Positions 1 to 12,420 of a DNA stretch of 64,000 bases are shown in pieces. Made by a program: the position numbers and the translations under genes. Each line of letters opens with the position of its first letter. Within the stretch, counting starts at the first letter, position 1. Source of the DNA: Paragonimus westermani (Eukaryota; Platyhelminthes; Trematoda; Plagiorchiida; Troglotrematidae). Below the pieces are notes generated by a model. That model saw only the letters and a program-made list of their open reading frames with translations, was not told the DNA's origin and made no database searches. The stretch is from contig QNGE01002682.1 in NCBI GenBank assembly GCA_008508345.1, forward strand, positions 42,264 through 106,263. Direction: 5' to 3'.

Positions 1-471
1 CCACCGTCACCACCAGTGGGCGCCCAAAAACAGCCGATCAAAACAGTGGACGTTCGGTGGTGCTGTACGTAAACCCAAGGTAGAATGGTTACATAGATGT
101 AACGCTTCTCCCGCAAACTTCATACAACTCACGTGATCAACGTTATGTATTATTGTTGTCATTGTTGTTGATATTATTATTATGAATCAAACCAGAGAGG
201 CACTAATGACTGACATCTCACACTCAAATGATGTCATCTAACACCACCATCAAACCCATATAAATGTGTTGTACTAAGCTTGATGAAACACAAAAAACGA
301 GCTTGTTGGCGACGTGTTTCTCGTTTAATCCGGTTTGTTAAGAGGTCAAAGGTGTATACAGCGATGAACCTCGGCGTTTCACTCAACCAGAAACAGAATG
401 ATGGTCAACGTTCACAGAACGCTGTGGATTAGCCTCCTCTTCTAAGATCTGGGATACCAGACATTTTTTGG

Positions 472-966
472 TTAACTTCTAGGCTTGCACCCAAAGTCGA
501 TCACCGAAAACCGTAATTCACTCTGTTCAACATAGCCACGACATGTGCCGTTGACCTTGAAAACCAGACGTGCTTCATGTGCTGTATGGTAGCTCAGCCC
601 CTGTGGAACAGTGGTGTGGAGGCTAAGAGGGGCCTGACTCAACAGTCTACGGTGCATGTCATAACTTGCACCATGGTAAGTGAGACACGGAGATTGAACT
701 GCCAACCTGTAAGAAAAACAGTGAATAATGCCAACGCGGACTGCTGGGTTTGTACTAACGCAAGATGCCGTTTTTTCGTGAACAGTGCAATGGGTTGTCA
801 GTCCAGACCAGATAATTAGTGTTGGCCCTCCGTCGACTTCGAGTCCTGCAAATTCACAGGGCAGTCTCTTAATCGGGTTGAAAACAAGCAACTGCAGTCG
901 ATTCAGACTGGCTGAACGATCAGATGATATTTGCTTCTGTGGTGGAGGACTTGTTAAGAGACACAC
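472..966 (-). other. unassigned open frame, possible exon
   Basis: The minus strand is open for 164 codons, long for this stop-rich sequence. No family was recognised and no motif stands out. Within it the minus strand reads a pyrimidine-rich stretch ending TTTTTCTTACAG near 700-715, which looks like a splice acceptor, so the true exon (if any) may be only the part from about 703 down to 472. Two shorter plus-strand frames overlap it. It could equally be chance or an eroded repeat. Confidence 0.15.
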
Positions 967-2626
967 TGTTGTTGTGAGGACGGGTGTCCCAACGTCTGTC
1001 TGACTGAACTCATCGATTGTAAAGCAAAATTCTGCAGTACACCAGAAGTAATGTTTTTGACATCATTGAACGACCAGCTCAAGGAAGATTTGAAGCACGC
1101 AGTCCTCCTCGATGGATGTGCAGATTAGTTTTCGTCTTTTAGTTCGACAGTATAAGTAACAAGTCTCTGTCAACCTTCCAGCCCTAGGCAACGTTATCAC
1201 CTAGAGCTGTTTACTACATTCAGTGATTCATAAGAACTTCAAAATAGCGAGATTGGGTTCCATAAAGACTGTTCGGTCCTTGTTCCGTCCACTGTTTTCT
1301 GCTCAAGGGCTGGATTCCAAAAGGAAAGCGCAAATTTTTCGGACTCCGAAATCGACTATCAGCAGTGTTTCGGTAGCTAGTTTTCTTCCGTCTCTAGTAA
1401 ATGTTAGCTAATTTTGTCGTGAGAGAAAAGAGTTTCAAATCGGTCGATACACTGTTGCTCACTTCCCATCCTATAAAATTACCTTCGAAGTGATTACCAA
1501 CGATTGTGGTTTGTTCCTACAATTGAGGAAAACAGAAAGAAGGCGATCTTACATACTGTCTGTCAAAACTTAACCTTCTATATCAAAATGGTAGATTAGC
1601 TACCGTGACGTTGTTCACAGTTTTTCGTGAAGGCATTTAGTTTGTCCATAACTTTTCGCTTGTAACGGTACACTCAGTCGTCCAGTAATGCTAAGTCAAC
1701 TTCTTTGAGCATCACCACGGCTGTTTAGTGTAGTTTCTTTTTTCATCCACACTAGATGAGTTACAACCAATGCTCCGAGATCAGTCATGCATATCGATGA
1801 GTACGACGAGCTGACCGAACTGGGACATCTATGGTCTGTTTATGCTACGTGCCGTTTAGACTGAAACATTAAGTGAGCAATTTATCAGTGTGTGCATGGA
1901 ACATCGTAGCAGTGGGTCGTTAACATTTTGAGTCATTCACAAACCGAATGAAACTAATGGGCATCATAATTCTCACTCCCATCCCAATCTCTACACCTAC
2001 TACCATTTCCTTTCGTGAGTTGCTATTCAACAGCCACTATAGTAGCGTTTTTTCTACAAGCCTGTCCACGTCGAAAACAGTTTCATGAAACCAAGTGATC
2101 GCCTTCCTTGTTACAAACAAGAATGACATCAGTCACCGCTAAGTTGGACACACGTCAGCCATTCACCTACACAGAACACTTTTACATGCCTTCTTTCAAA
2201 GCTCAGCTAGTTTGTTCCAAAGCCACAGCTCAGTCTTTGTTTAGACGAGAAGAAACCGGACTGGTTGCGCTCTGTACTGTCATGTTTTGAACCAAGTTTA
2301 TTATGTGAGCTACAAGAAAGATGGACTTTTTGACTCCTTACCGACATCACTAAGCCTGGGGGAAAAGGATGAATGGTTGCCTAATCGTTTAAAAAATATC
2401 CACTTGTCCAGAGTTTCATCCGGGTCGTCCCGCTGTACCCAAAGCACAGCTAGACCACATCTTCCTCATAGGCGACGGCCATGAAATCGTAAATATTTGA
2501 CGACCTATTAAATGAACCGAGCATATTGATAGATAACAACTCAAACAGGCTGAACCTGCTGTTTCACAAGCACATTGTACTAAGTTTCATTGTTCACAGA
2601 AAAGACCAGCGGTCCTACTACATACT

Positions 2627-2647
2627 GTCTATCCACTTTGGATAGAC
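2627..2647. repeat. perfect 9-bp inverted repeat with 3-nt loop
   Basis: GTCTATCCA is followed by CTT and then TGGATAGAC, a perfect 9-bp hairpin. No U-run or gene end is beside it, so no terminator role is implied. It may be a chance palindrome or a footprint of a lost element. Confidence 0.6.
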
Positions 2648-3092
2648 CACTGTATCATCGGTTGTTCACGCCACTCTTAAAACGTGATCGTGTGTCTTAA
2701 ATTACGGTTTATACTAAATTCGACTGCTACCGAAACTAGTATACCAAAAAATCATACCTGCTAACGATAGGAGTGTGGCAAATGTGATCTGTTTATTTGA
2801 TTACATGTACACCTGTGTTGTGTACTGCTGTTTATTGCACACCGAAGTATTATGAACCCGGACTCTCCGCATTCTGACAGTTGGAACAACTCGTAACCGA
2901 TTGTAATCTTTCGTCAGTCTACCTGTCCGAAGTGCGAACAAGCCAGTGAACTCAAACGTGGATTTGCAGAGTCTCGATATAAACAGGCTATGACCGCAAT
3001 AACTTATGTTGCTGACTACCCGCTGCTCCACAAATTATGATTACACTGTCCAGTACAAACGACCTAGCAACCACAAACTGCGTGTCATCATT

Positions 3093-3111
3093 CACACACA
3101 CACACACACAC
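3093..3111. repeat. (CA)n microsatellite
   Basis: An uninterrupted CA run of 19 bases. It is a simple repeat with no neighbouring gene. Confidence 0.9.
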
Positions 3112-3774
3112 GTTGAAGGTGGTCCAGTTCAACTAAGGTCAGCAATTAAATGTGACCAGATAACTGTATAAACTGGAGGAAGGTCTGGTGAAACAGCCGT
3201 CAGCACGCCAGCACAATCAACCTTCAGGACAGCTGCCCCACCCCGGGTCTATAAAGGGTGTGGTTTAGTGACCTGACCTGACCTACTGACGACGACATAA
3301 AACTATGTGCTTTTGGGTGGTGGTCGCCAAGTTATAGCTATTGCAAACTCATGATGAACTCGAGTCTCGTTCAGATGTGGTCAACGCAGCTAATAACAAG
3401 GAGATTATGGCGGTCTTTAGATCAAATTTTACCGGTTTACTAGAACCAACGTCCAGCTTCGAGCAATTCGTTTGGACTCAACAACTTTTTAGTGCTTAAT
3501 GACCACGAGCACATATATTACTGTTGGTTACTTCGGTCAGTGCATCGATGTAAGATACTAAGGGACTAGTAGAGACCCTGAGAGTAAACCGAGGCTGGCG
3601 CTTTGTCAGAATGATTATGGCTGAATTTTGAGTGCTATCAGCTAACACATGGACTACTTAGCAGTGGGCAAAAAATCGGCCACCAGTTTCGCATTTTAGT
3701 GAATGCTGCGTCAGACGAAGAGACCGTATAGCGATGGGATCAACACTTGTTCCTATCACTGCAGTTACTACCAT

Positions 3775-4650
3775 GTCTAAACTTGAATGCGGTCGCTTCA
3801 ATATATTTATTCTTTTGAATCACTATGTGGATGGCATGTTCACAGTTTGTGGCTAAGCATCCGATCCAACATTTAGCTTGCAAAATTTCTACACTTATCA
3901 TCCGGATACCGGATCTACTTCCCAAGTGGAAAGTAATGGAAAACTAGTATTTCTGAATGTTCTGAGAGAAATACAATATAGTAGAGGACTGGAACGAAAC
4001 GTGTGTCGCGTAGTCACTTTGAACCGCCAACATGCACATTTCTTAAGTTCTGTTCCTCTAATAATATATGGGATGAGAGCAATATGCAGCCTAAAGAAAC
4101 TCGGAGAAGAAATGACACTGATCTACTGTGTTATGGGACGATATTTGTTTCTCAACTTTTACTGATCAACACACAAAAAACACAAAACTGTCTGAACCTA
4201 AAACGACTGTCCTTCTCACAGCCTCCTTCAAAAAATATAAGAAGCCTGAGTCAATGAAGCAACGCACATCGAAATATACAGGTAAGGTGTAACTAGCGGC
4301 TTCTTTGTATTTAACCGCAAAACTCAGTCTGCTATCGTTCAGCACATCAAGGATGAATTAACTCGTCAATCTGAGTCGTTTGTTCGATATCAGCATGATT
4401 GTAACTGCGATGCCAGATATACCGGACATACAACGAGAAAGTTGTTCAATCGTTTCGCTGCTCACTGTACAATCACATCCACAAGTAGTGTGACTTTCAA
4501 CGTCTGATGTAGACAGAGAGAGCACAACTGACTTGAAACAAACGTTTTCGATTATCTTTGTAAGAACGCCAGCGCTTATCAGCGGCCTAAGGATGACACT
4601 CTTATCTGTCTAAGACTGCAATTATGCAAGCTAAAGGAACACATCATGAT
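3775..4650 (+). pseudogene. Penelope-like element remnant: end of RT plus GIY-YIG
   Basis: Penelope-like elements encode a reverse transcriptase followed by a GIY-YIG endonuclease. Around 3,820-3,840 the plus strand encodes HYVDGMFTVCG then a stop, a decayed copy of the YVDD motif C. From 3,878 a frame of 95 codons continues with LVFLNVLRE and VPLIIYGMRAICSL, matching the FLDV and SF-P-YK-RA-IC signatures after motif C. After frame breaks, about 4,385-4,470 encodes YQHDCNCDARYTGHTTRKLF, the C-C-x-Y-x-G-x-T-x-R core of GIY-YIG, and about 4,570-4,650 gives a weak C-terminal match. Several stops and frameshifts make it dead. Both ends are uncertain. Family assignment is from remembered motif patterns. 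Confidence 0.6.
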
Positions 4651-5210
4651 TCCACATTTTTCGTGGACTTAACTATGGTGAAGAACCTGCTATGTACATA
4701 ATATCGGCTTTTTACTTTGAGGCAACTTAGGTTCCTGCAAGTTTTCTCGTGAACCATACCATTAATCAGCTTGCCCATTGATTTGCACTGTGACCTTTCT
4801 GTCTTGTTACATAACCGCTTTCTCCTATTCTGATGGCTTGACTGTTCGATCCAGGTAGGTTACAACCGTTCGGTAAATTAGTGATTGTCACTCTTGCTCT
4901 GCTCACTGACACTAAACCTCAATCAGTCAGTTGGACTTTTGTGCATCCTCCCATATGTGTGAAGACACCAGACGTGAATAATCGAAAAGAATGTTTCTGT
5001 GTTGTGCTAAATGACGGTGAACATAGCTGACAAATTTGCTCATGTTGGCAAGACGGCAAGAAGACGTACATTGCGAGACGCAAGCATTCCGTTCATTCTT
5101 GTCAGTCGATCACATGAAACCCTCGGTTATATATATAGGTTAAGGGTGTAGCGACAAAACAATGAAATGTATGGACATCACATGGGTGCAATCAGAGTTC
5201 ACTGCCACGG
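4651..5210. other. spacer between two Penelope remnants, nothing recognised
   Basis: This gap of about 560 bp separates a plus-strand Penelope remnant from a minus-strand one. No ORF, repeat or RNA gene was recognised. Because the two remnants point toward each other here, part of the spacer may be eroded element 3' sequence. Confidence 0.4.
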
Positions 5211-5214
5211 CATC

Positions 5215-5830
5215 AAAATAGATTGCGTCAGCACGTGTTGCCAACAGAGGGCGGGGGCGTGGTGATCAATTAACAGCGCCTCGGGGAAGGTCAACAACTT
5301 GGGGTTGCGATTACGCAGCTGGACCACAAACGAAGTGACGGGGTCCACCACATGACCTGTTGTGATTACGTGTTTCACGATCGGAGACGCCGGATTTATG
5401 TTTCGGGTGTTAGTATGCTGACCGGCCTTGAGTAAGTGTTTGCACCAGCCACTTGGGGGTGTGCTCTACCTTCCTCTGTCGTAAGTTTCGGTCCGTTCTC
5501 TCAATGTATGGGTCATCGTAACCGCAGGTGGACTGGTAGATATGAGGGGCAGAATTTGTCGAGAAAGAACGATTTGGGCAGTGGGGACCAACCTTGCGAA
5601 TGGAAAAAAACAAACACCATTCCTCTGTGAGATACCTGCGATTGATGACAGATTTCAACTTCTGACTTACTTCGGTAGTAAGGAAGACTGATAAAAACCT
5701 GTTTCTTCGGCGCTGATTGTGGTTGGGAGGTATCCACTCTTTCCTTGCAATGAACTTCAAACTTGCGTCTCGTAATGTACGTCTTCTTGCACTCTTGATG
5801 AACTGGATGAAGGGAACTCAGTGTTTCATG
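5215..5830 (-). pseudogene. Penelope-like element remnant: linker and GIY-YIG domain
   Basis: Read on the minus strand, the region encodes FISLPYYRSKSE (the LPYLG-type linker between RT and endonuclease), then YIERTDRNLRQRKVEHTPKW, the YIGRT-x-R-L-x-R-x-EH-PKWL segment of the GIY-YIG nuclease. After a frame change it reads SPIVKHVITTGHVVDP and KLLTFPEALLI, the conserved HLL-TGH-VDP and RFxEALAI blocks near the protein C terminus. The open frame at 5,410-5,760 (116 codons) covers only the middle; the parts on each side lie in other frames, so at least two frameshifts are present. The catalytic Gly of YIG is replaced by Glu. RT is absent. Confidence 0.7.
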
Positions 5831-6160
5831 TCAGCTAGTTCGACCTGACTGAGAAGTCCTACTTTGGGTTTACTGAACAGTTGCTACGTATTCACTCGAG
5901 ACAACTAGACAATCTGTCTCACTCATAAGCGATTGTTTCTGAGCATTTGGTGCCATTATTCAATAGAGTGAAATTCGATTTCAATGATGCCATGGTCAGC
6001 ATGTTTGTCTTACGTGGATCAGAGTTTAGCCCTCAGTCGGGATGAGGATAAACTCTTGAAAAACTAATGGGCTTACTAAGATCCCATACCCAGAGAGACA
6101 TGCAGAATCCGGTGAATTCTCAACTAACTGCTAACACTCCAATTACTCACCTACAGTTGT
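5831..6160. other. short anonymous stretch
   Basis: Between a Penelope remnant and a CR1 tail. It may hold eroded upstream parts of the CR1 LINE, but no RT motif can be read with confidence. Confidence 0.4.
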
Positions 6161-6169
6161 TGCCTATCC

Positions 6170-6420
6170 CAGATTATCCACTGGCATATGTCTCCCAACC
6201 AAATAAGTATGAAACTGGATAAGGGAATGGGAAGGTTACTTTGCAAACAGAACTGCTTCACGGTTAAGCACTGTGGACACTGGAATGCACTTCCGAATCT
6301 TATGGTCACGGCTGATACGGTTGAGGATTTTAAAACGTCGCTCGGTCAGCAGGCAAGAGGAAGAAAGCCTGCACTGTACTTTTCCTGGCCACCACCCAAT
6401 TCCGGTGGTCATTAAATGTG
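6170..6420 (+). pseudogene. CR1/Jockey-type LINE ORF2 C-terminal fragment
   Basis: A plus-strand frame ending at 6,415 encodes NCFTVKHCGHWNALPNLMV followed by TADTVEDFKTSLGQ. This is the NFFSxRVVxxWNxLPxxVV-A-xVxxFKxxLD pattern that ends ORF2 of CR1-like LINEs. The last part, RKPALYFSWPPPNSGGH, extends the element-specific tail. No RT or endonuclease is left upstream, which fits 5' truncation on insertion. A related but different fragment lies at 44.2-44.5 kb. Confidence 0.6.
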
Positions 6421-6717
6421 CGTCTGACGTGATGGTGTCAGTGAGTTTAAGTGTTCGTTGTTGATACGGTCACAGCCAGCTGCCTCAAAAGGTTTTCGTT
6501 TGAGTTATCCCCAGTTACACATTTTTGCGCCCACAAATCGTCCAACGATATTTCCCTCCAACCAGTAAGGGACAGAAAGGCGCAAAACAGAGATCTTTCT
6601 ACCTATTCAGCAGCTTATGCACCTACGATGATTTCCAGCATGTTCGAACATCTTTATTCTACGGGAATCGGCCGGATGCGTAAATCACAGTTAAGCATTG
6701 CTGGTGTAGGATTATTA

Positions 6718-6742
6718 TGTATATATATGTATATATATATAT
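6718..6742. repeat. AT dinucleotide-rich run
   Basis: An imperfect TA repeat interrupted by TG. It is a simple low-complexity repeat. Confidence 0.8.
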
Positions 6743-7129
6743 GCATTCTAACAGAAGACCCAACTTAGTCTTGAGCTAAAATCGAAGGGGTTAAAGTGTA
6801 TTTGTTATGAGAGTAATAAAGTTTGCATGTAATTCAGGAGTTTCCTTACAGTAGGATCGTACCACAGAATTTCTATTCAGGAAAATCTACACCCCTGTTC
6901 TCTCCCCCATGGTTATTACGTAAACAGTGCGATCTTAAAACGGGGTAGTTTCATTCTGTCTCATCAGTCAAAAGAACCAAGAAAGCAATAACAAGTCTCT
7001 TGACGTGGACGTTTCGTAGGGTTTATGCGTCTCAACAAGGTCCGAAAAGTTTCGTTTGATTCCCGGTGCGTAGCTTCTCTCTGCATCACACATATATCTG
7101 TTGTGACCTTCGTGTCACCCCACTGAATG

Positions 7130-7300
7130 TGTTGTTCAACAATTGTTTTCCTTGATCTGTTGTCCAAGGACTTTGTACATTTTGCCAGATTCCTAAAACA
7201 TCTATCCAACCGTACTGAGATTCCCTGCAAACAGTTTGTTGATTTCGTTGGTTCTCATCACCTCACTTTACGCCAAACGTTATCAGTAAGAGAACTTATG
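7130..7300 (+). other. exon-like segment, diverged copy A of a pair
   Basis: The plus strand reads, after TTTTCCTTGATCTGTTGTCC, a frame containing LLSKDFVHFARFLKHLSNRT and then KQFVDFVGSHHL, ending at a TGA near 7,302. A related frame at 45,330-45,450 reads LLSKDYEGFVRSLKHLLSST and KQLTNS. In both copies a pyrimidine-rich run ends in AAG just before GACTWTG, as a splice acceptor would. The product is not recognised. An antisense frame of 88 codons (6,964-7,230) also exists and is considered a shadow. The pair could be duplicated exons or two copies of an unrecognised repeat. Confidence 0.3.
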
Positions 7301-7302
7301 TG

Positions 7303-10300
7303 ACAAAACTTACCCGCTTCATTTGGATTTCTTTAGAAATGCACTTGTACGTGTTGCACTAGATTCCAGTACATTCAGTTATTTGCACACACCAGGTCCT
7401 ACACTGTTCGCTTGTTTAGTTTGACTTCTGTACAAATCCGGCTTTCTTATTCTTGAGTTCACCATAAAGTTGAATCAGTTATATCACTCTCATAATTTGA
7501 ATAATACAGTTATAGACACTAATATTTCATACGGGCTGGTCAGTACCAAAAAACCAGTAACCCGGAAACTTTCAATTTGTTGTCTACAATACATAGAGGG
7601 AAGTTCGAACAAATAACTGAACATCAAACACCACACAATATGACTAGGTTGCTTAGGAGCGCGTTAGCCGGAGGTTAGAAAATAAATGTTTTTGAACATA
7701 AACACAGCGCGACGGCTTCAACAACTTACAGTACCGTAATGACGCACCATCTTGTTGAAGACTGAGGTCAAATTCACGCTGCGGTTAGTTAACACGTCGT
7801 GTCGTCGGACTGACGAATCTGGGAGCATATTGTTCGCTGTTTCTGAATCCAGTTGGGTGTTTGCTCATTCATTCTTGAGATCATTGATCCTTCCGTTCTG
7901 CTTTTCCCCGCGGTTGCTGAAGAACTGGTATACACAATGTGATCTGGCACCAGTACATCGATCTCCATTGACTGTGAGAACAGGAAACCTGTGTATCTGA
8001 CTCTGGTCCCTAATTTGGTGACGTTTCAAGTCCTATCCGATGTGGTTAATTAGTTGCTCATTTCTTGGTTACCGCATCAGTCTTACCGCTTTCGGATTCC
8101 AATACGCTGTGACACTTACTAAAAGGTTCAGGGTGCAGATTACTTATCAGAACCACGTGAGAATTTCTACTTCTGGTTCAACATAGTCCAATGTGCAGAT
8201 GCGACACTCTCTGCTGAAGGTTGTTCTCAACACAGCCCACTTATGTTAAACCGGATTGAAACTATTGGAACACACATACTGACCAGACCACTATGGCCTC
8301 CTACAAATGCTATGGTTTGTTGGTCCGGTGATGCTACATATGATGAACACGCTTAGGTAGGGCAGACACTCTCCAACCTCTACTTCAAATTTCACTTCGA
8401 GGTTAGAGTATACACTGTTGATAGGGAGGACACATTGTTCACTTGACCCCCGGTCTTTTGAAAGGACGAAAGTGTCGTCTACACAGCTTCTGTAGTTGGC
8501 CAGTTGTAAAGCAATGTCAGTTTGTTATCCTCTCATCATGAAACTAGTGGGAAGTGGGCTTAGTGGACTACCCATCGGTGTCTATATGATGTAATTTCGG
8601 AATTTGAAACTGATGTTCCCCATGTGTAGTAAAAGTAAGGTTTTCAGCTGGCTCGTAGGTTTGAGAAGGGGGATATTCTAAAAAAATCGATCGGTACATA
8701 AATTCTTGTAAGTAGGCATTAGCAAAGTGAGCATACACGTTTGTTCCTGATATGGATTTGGTCCAACTCTTTCGCAAACCCCAACAGGTCTTTAATACTC
8801 TAATTGTCAAACTTTCTAGTGGTTCACGTTAAAATCTTGACCAGCCATTTCTTTTCATTTTGTGTTTAGGTGAATTAGACGACTAAAGTCTATCGAGAGT
8901 ACATACCTTGCTTATGTGTTCCTGAGAGTGCATACACTTCAAGCATCGAGTAGGTTTCAAATGTTTGTATGCCTTGTCGTCCGTTCATATATGTTTACGA
9001 ATAACTTTCAGCCGGTGACAGATTCTTCAATTTACTAGAAAGGTGTTTTCGTTCGTATTTAAGAGTCTTAACTTCCGTTTATCGATCAGGATTGGTTAAA
9101 AAAAGCTCCACATAGTTCGTCTTTTTCACGACTAACTGCTCCGGAACTGTTGTCTAGTTTGAGAATCACAACATTTTTGCGACTAGCATTCCCGCAAAAT
9201 CAGATTGTGCTGAAGTGTCAATACACACTGTTTCCAAATTTTCTATCACAAGAGTGAGAAAACCTCCTAAACTCACTCGCTTGGTTTGTTTTTGAACCGA
9301 TGAAACTTGTCAGACTTTGTCACCGTTCACCCCAAGCGCTGATCACTTAGATTCTCAAACTGCTCTTCTGCGCTACACGTGGCTAGGTCTACGTAAGTGT
9401 ACCTTATAATCTAGCCTAACGAAAGAACATCCAACTGTAGAGTATTGGACGATACGAAAGAAAGATTCTGAACGTGCTCATTGGGGTTCGCCTAAAAATA
9501 AGTCCAGTTCGAGGCGAGAAACAGCCGTAGATTCGTCTGACATAACTTTAAGCGATCACTATGCATCCAGGAAGTTTGATAAAATTATACCCCCCTAATG
9601 ATATGAACAAAACAACTAGCAGACCAGCACTAACAAATGCTATCATTTCATATTAACGCCTATCAGTACAATATTGACGGCTTCCATGTTATTGGTTACT
9701 TGGTATTGATGAGTTAATAGACTTATCAGTATTTCTCTAGTAAACCGTTCAGTTCAGAAATGAGACAACAAATCCCTGAACAAGTAATACCAATTATGAC
9801 TGTTCGCTAACATTTTTTAGAACGCTCTTGGGCAATATAATTGTTTTGTGACCCTGGAACACTACGTTGTAATCGTCATTCATTTGTTGAAGATCTGTGT
9901 GTATGAGGAGTTGAAAATTCATCTCTCGGAGTGCACAATCCCTATTACTGACTTGACCTGAGGTGATTAATCTGAAGTTATGAGTGTGATATGGCATCCC
10001 AGGTCATCTCCACATTGCACTAGATCAGACATGAATATACTCATTCTGATTAATGAGCGAAACAGCTGCAGTGCGAAGAACCTCTAATTTCAATCAGTAA
10101 CGTATCATAGTAGCTTGATCCCACTTAGCTGTCTTGTGGTCTATCCATTTGTAGAACCGCCTACTCATGCAGTATGTCACCACCGTATAATGTATGTGGA
10201 TTGCCTACATTATAAACCTATGAGCATGGTAGGGGACACAGGCACTCGCTTTTCATCACATTGTTAGTGAATGACGAAAGGACGTGGTGCATTCTAACCG

Positions 10301-11470
10301 GTAAAATATATACCAAGGAAGTGCAATCTCGTAGTGTATTGTTAATTTCTTTGAATCATAGAACTGGTACCAAACAACCAGTCAATGAAGTGAACGATAA
10401 TCTTGCTGGTAACCTTAAAAGTAGACGAGTGTGTGTTATCCACAGACAAATTCCACGGCTAACAGGATCCACTGAACTAAATGCGATTGGTGAAAATTTG
10501 TGTGCCTTGCGTTAGTCGCTAAAAATCAATAACGAAACGCCGAATTACTGGCTTATCGTTGGATGCGTGTAAAAATGCAGCCGAATCAAGTTACACATAA
10601 AGTAATTAAAGGATTTCGGACAAAACCGTCACAGCGTGTCAAGATGGGAAAGTTTTGCAGCCTGTCCACCCCCAAGTCATTTACTATGGTCAGTAGCCCA
10701 GCTTCTTAATCTTGAGCTCATTGTTGGAGGTTCCCACTAGGATACGGTTAAGCAAGAAAACACAATAGAGAATGTTTTGCTCTTCTGGTTAATCGCTTTT
10801 CCATTTTCTTATAAGCTAAAGTCGATCAGCCATTCGTGATGGACATAAATCAATGTACTTCCACTGAGGCAATAGAAAGGTTTTCTGTAAACAGCGAGTC
10901 CTATGACAGATGTCTATTTTGGTTCTGTTGAATCCCATCAGTGGTAAGCATGCCGGAGAACCGAACGTAGAACTAGCGAAAAACCTTCAGAATAGCAGTC
11001 GAGGCATATCGACTCGACCACTACGTCATGTCCATCAGGTTTGCAGAAAATTCAGCTAGCATGCTTAGGTGTTACACCTTCTCTCCTTCTTATAACTGAT
11101 TATGAATGGACAGATATTTTCTCGGTTGTTCTCGTGTGATCCATATGTGTGTAACACTGAGGGTAGTACGACCGTACATTAAAGTCGACATCCGGTAGAC
11201 CGCGACATCCGATCAGGCGATGTACGAAAAATTTGGCCGCTCCCAGAAGATCCGCTTGGAACATACATCAACTGGCGATGATCGCGCAGTTGCGCATCAA
11301 TTATTGCTGTAGTCTCAATCCAGAGACAATGAGAATGTGAAAAGAAGCGCCAGTATTAACCCATATTGATAAGTAGTACGTCACTGCAGCTAAATGCACT
11401 AATGTTCGTCTTGCGATCATGCGATTGGAATAGCGTCACCGTCTGTAATCTAACGATCTCTAATGGTTTC
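7303..11470. other. long anonymous region
   Basis: More than 4 kb with no recognised coding domain, RNA gene or repeat. The longest open frames are about 60-84 codons (for example 8,568-8,810 minus and 10,261-10,515 plus), show no family signature and are probably chance. Likely intergenic or intronic. Confidence 0.45.
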
Positions 11471-11474
11471 GGAA

Positions 11475-11671
11475 TTCAGTATTCTACCTTTTTGATACAA
11501 ATCAAAGAAACATCACTGTCCACTCTGGTGATCTCATGACTGTAACTGTCGGGCCACATATCGTGGCTAGAAATTTAGAAAAGTATCCCGATAACAGTTC
11601 ACCTAATCTGGTTACTAGTTTTCCAGTGGACGACGAATTGATCCGCAGGACAGCTAACAAGACCAGTAAGT
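11475..11671 (+). other. possible host exon of a secreted or membrane protein
   Basis: The plus strand is open from just after a TAA near 11,462 to a TGA at 11,671-11,673. The translation contains RNITVHSGDLMTVTVGPHIV and later PDNSSPNLVTSFPVDDELI. Three N-glycosylation sequons (NIT, NSS, NKT) lie within about 55 residues, which suggests an extracellular segment. It stops inside AACAAGACCAGTAAGTGA, which contains a good splice donor (CCA then GTAAGT at about 11,666-11,671), so the coding exon would end just before that GT. Acceptor candidates are the AG near 11,479 or 11,507. Family not recognised; a minus-strand frame of 82 codons overlaps. Confidence 0.25.
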
Positions 11672-12130
11672 GAATTACCCGTATACTCTCTAGAATGTAC
11701 AAACTTCTGGAGAAATCACGCGGACTGATCGCAACCAGCGTGTCAGCCATAGACTACTAGTCTTAGTGTTTGTTGTTTCAAACGTTTTCGAAGGAACGAT
11801 TGACAACCAGCTAAATGCTTGAAAAGTAAATTGTACTTTATTGTTTAATAAACAAAATGAACTTCGAAAGTGCTTTTCAGGCTTAACAAACCTATTTGGA
11901 TCGGAGGAACAATGGACCTGAGCCCCTGGCGAAGGCGTGCCATCAAATATTATTTTTCTGGATTTTTCCTAAGCGCAGATCTATGTGTGAAACGTCGCCA
12001 GCATCGTCCTTATCACTGAACCATAACAAATAGTAATTTCTCATGTACCGTTGTACACTGGCAATGCGAAAACGTAATGCGTACAGAAATATTGAAAAAG
12101 ATGAGTTTTAAGGTGAGCTAAATCACTTAC

Positions 12131-12420
12131 ATCACCAGCTTCCATTTTACTCCTAAAAACGTAAACTGATATATGTTGGTCACCCGTTGGAATCCGATCA
12201 CCTTTCGGGAGATGAAAACTAGCCACCTTCATTCGCCAGCGAGACTTAAAAACGATAGTTTCAGCACATTTTACTCGCTCGCTTAACTCCGTCTCGATGA
12301 AAGTGATCGTTAGGTTGACCAGTTGGATGTCAGCACGGTTGTCGGAGACCTTCCATTTAGAGGACATTCCTTGATGTTCATCACACTGGTACTCTCTCAT
12401 CTTCAGTTGACTACACAATA
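12131..12420 (-). other. possible exon with MATH/TRAF-like domain
   Basis: A minus-strand open frame of 136 codons spans 12,041-12,451. Its middle part reads TELSERVKCAETIVFKSRWR, then MKVASFHLPKGDR and DQHISVYVFRSK. The order LSE-V-x-W-R-MKV-x-PKGD-x-x-ISVYV resembles the first half of MATH domains (as in USP7, TRIM37 or TRAF proteins), which bind peptides in ubiquitin pathways. At the 3' side the minus strand reads GGTGAT then GTAAGTG, a strong donor (intron starts at 12,130), which would end the exon at 12,131 in mid-domain. The N-terminal residues of the frame lie inside the repeat at 12,330-13,130 and may not belong to the exon. The MATH call rests on pattern memory only. Confidence 0.33.

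Larger units (their letters stand above)
1..3770. other. anonymous region, no recognisable gene
   Basis: No domain, RNA gene or element could be recognised over this stretch. It contains one fairly long minus-strand open frame at 472-966 (164 codons), described separately, and short frames that look like chance. A dinucleotide run and a small perfect hairpin are listed separately. The composition resembles the rest of the window, and the stretch is best read as intergenic or intronic DNA. Confidence 0.5.

Noticed and set aside
2627..2647. Hairpin as a transcription terminator or regulatory site
   Set aside because: No gene is adjacent and the genome is eukaryotic; a chance palindrome is sufficient.
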